From contig JAZFUU010000251.1 in the NCBI GenBank assembly GCA_036447375.1, positions 1 to 7,658 on the forward strand: a stretch of 7,658 nucleotides of DNA, read 5' to 3'. A program made the position numbers and the translations under genes. The notes under the pieces were generated by a model that was not told the origin of the DNA, did no database searches, and saw nothing but the letters and a program-made list of their open reading frames with translations. This stretch comes from JACZXC01 sp036447375. GTDB taxonomy: Bacteria; Myxococcota_A; UBA9160; SMWR01. Of the stretch, positions 6,756 to 7,658 are shown piece after piece; position 1 is the first letter of the stretch; the number at the start of each line of letters is the position of its first letter.

Positions 6756-7658
6756 ATGGGGAGCGTCGGATCCGCGCGCGTGTGCCCTCGACGCCGCATC
6801 GGGTGGATCGCGCTGGCCCTGTGTCTCGGGTGTAGCGACAGCCCGCGCCCGAATCTGATCCTCATTTCCATCGATACGCTGCGCGCCGACCGCGTCGGCG
6901 CCTACGGGTACGAGCGCGCGACCACCCCGGCGCTGGACGCACTGGCGGCCCGGGGCGTCCGCTTCGAGACGGTGATCGCCGAATCGAGCTGGACGCTTCC
7001 CTCCCACGTGACGCTCTTCACGGGGCTCCCTCCCTCCTTCCACGGCGTGGTCCGGCCGAACCAGGAACTCTCGGAGACGATCCCGACGCTGGCGGAGGCC
7101 CTGCGCCAGAACGGCTATCGGACCTTCGGCATCACCGGTGGTGCCTTCCTCGAGGAGCGATTCGGAGTCGCCCGGGGCTTCGATCGATACCGCCGAAACG
7201 GCGTCGATTTTCCCACCGCGCTCGACGTCGTCACGCGCATGCTGGCCCGGCCTCCTCGCGCCGGCCCGTTCTTCTGGTTCATCCACACCTACGACGTCCA
7301 TTGCCCCTACGACCCGCCGCCGCGCTACGCGCGCATGTTCGATTCGCGCCCACCCCGGGATCGACTCGACACGCGCGGCCGCTGCGGAAACCCCCACTAC
7401 AACCGGATGCAGCTGACCCCGGGCCAGGTGGCCTTCCTCTCGGACCGCTACGACGCCGGGATCCGCTACGCCGACGACCTGCTGGCGGATTTTCTGGCCC
7501 AGCTCGATGCTTCGGGGCACCTCGATTCCACGATCGTTGCGATCGTGTCGGATCACGGCGACGAGTTCCTCGAGCACGGACGCATCGGGCACCGCGACAC
7601 CCTGTTCATCGAAAGCCTGCAAATCCCATGGATCATGGCCGGACCGGGGATCGAGCCG
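6756..7658 (+). CDS. Sulfatase/alkaline-phosphatase-fold hydrolase, probable lipoprotein, N-terminal 301 residues (cut by the right edge)
   Basis: The frame is open from the ATG at 6756 to the window end. The N-terminus is basic (PRRR, 11-14) and hydrophobic, ending ALCLGC with Cys26 as a loose lipobox (Cys at -3). The mature part starts NLILISIDTLRADRVGAYGY, the standard opening of this family, with D40 as a metal ligand. SSWTLPSHVTLFTG (77-90) is the nucleophile motif; T80 sits where classical sulfatases have Cys or Ser, and H84 where they have Arg. TYDVHCPYDPP (178-188) and SDHGDEFLEHG (265-275) carry further metal and active-site residues (H182, D266, H267). The family cleaves sulfate or phosphate esters, or transfers phospho-groups as LtaS does. 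No good Shine-Dalgarno precedes the ATG. An in-frame GTG at 6744, three bases after GGAG, is an alternative start adding four residues. The C-terminal part is missing. Confidence 0.85.
   Translation, partial: MGSVGSARVCPRRRIGWIALALCLGCSDSPRPNLILISIDTLRADRVGAYGYERATTPALDALAARGVRFETVIAESSWTLPSHVTLFTGLPPSFHGVVRPNQELSETIPTLAEALRQNGYRTFGITGGAFLEERFGVARGFDRYRRNGVDFPTALDVVTRMLARPPRAGPFFWFIHTYDVHCPYDPPPRYARMFDSRPPRDRLDTRGRCGNPHYNRMQLTPGQVAFLSDRYDAGIRYADDLLADFLAQLDASGHLDSTIVAIVSDHGDEFLEHGRIGHRDTLFIESLQIPWIMAGPGIEP

Noticed and set aside
6576..7622. Minus-strand open frame of 348 codons opposite the sulfatase
   Set aside because: The plus strand encodes clear sulfatase-fold motifs and a signal peptide. 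The minus frame has no domain and runs through the intergenic hairpin.

Overview
The window is GC-rich and densely coding. It holds two oppositely oriented gene blocks that diverge around 5370-5484. The style (a long modular lipoprotein, GT39-type membrane proteins, lipoprotein-like sulfatases, few or weak Shine-Dalgarno sites) suggests a free-living, probably uncultured Gram-negative bacterium of the myxobacterial or 'deltaproteobacterial' kind. That is an inference from gene style and base composition only; no taxonomic marker is present.

Left block, minus strand, read from right to left. It starts with a multi-pass GT-C (GT39/ArnT/PMT-like) glycosyltransferase at 3798-5369, whose C-terminus carries a 27-bp in-frame tandem repeat. 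A 107-bp gap with a perfect hairpin follows. Next is a 1152-residue exported PHP-domain metallohydrolase of the CehA/McbA-like type (232-3690), probably a lipoprotein. After only 32 bp comes the start of another exported protein, cut by the left edge (1-199). Three 19-bp direct repeats cover this last gene junction and keep one reading frame (LPLISR) across it.

Right block, plus strand. A membrane-anchored SGNH/GDSL hydrolase (5485-6603) is visibly less GC-rich than its neighbours. A 152-bp gap with a strong bulged hairpin follows. Then comes the N-terminal 301 residues of a probable lipoprotein of the sulfatase/alkaline-phosphatase fold (6756 to the right edge), with threonine where classical sulfatases carry the formylglycine cysteine.

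Taken together, four of the five genes encode envelope enzymes that could act on glycans, esters or phospho/sulfo-esters outside the cytoplasm, and the fifth is an exported protein of unknown role. A shared role in building or trimming a surface glycan or lipid is plausible but not shown. I see no CRISPR array, tRNA, rRNA, intact transposase, phage gene or defence system. The least-explained material is the short in-frame repeats and the two intergenic hairpins.
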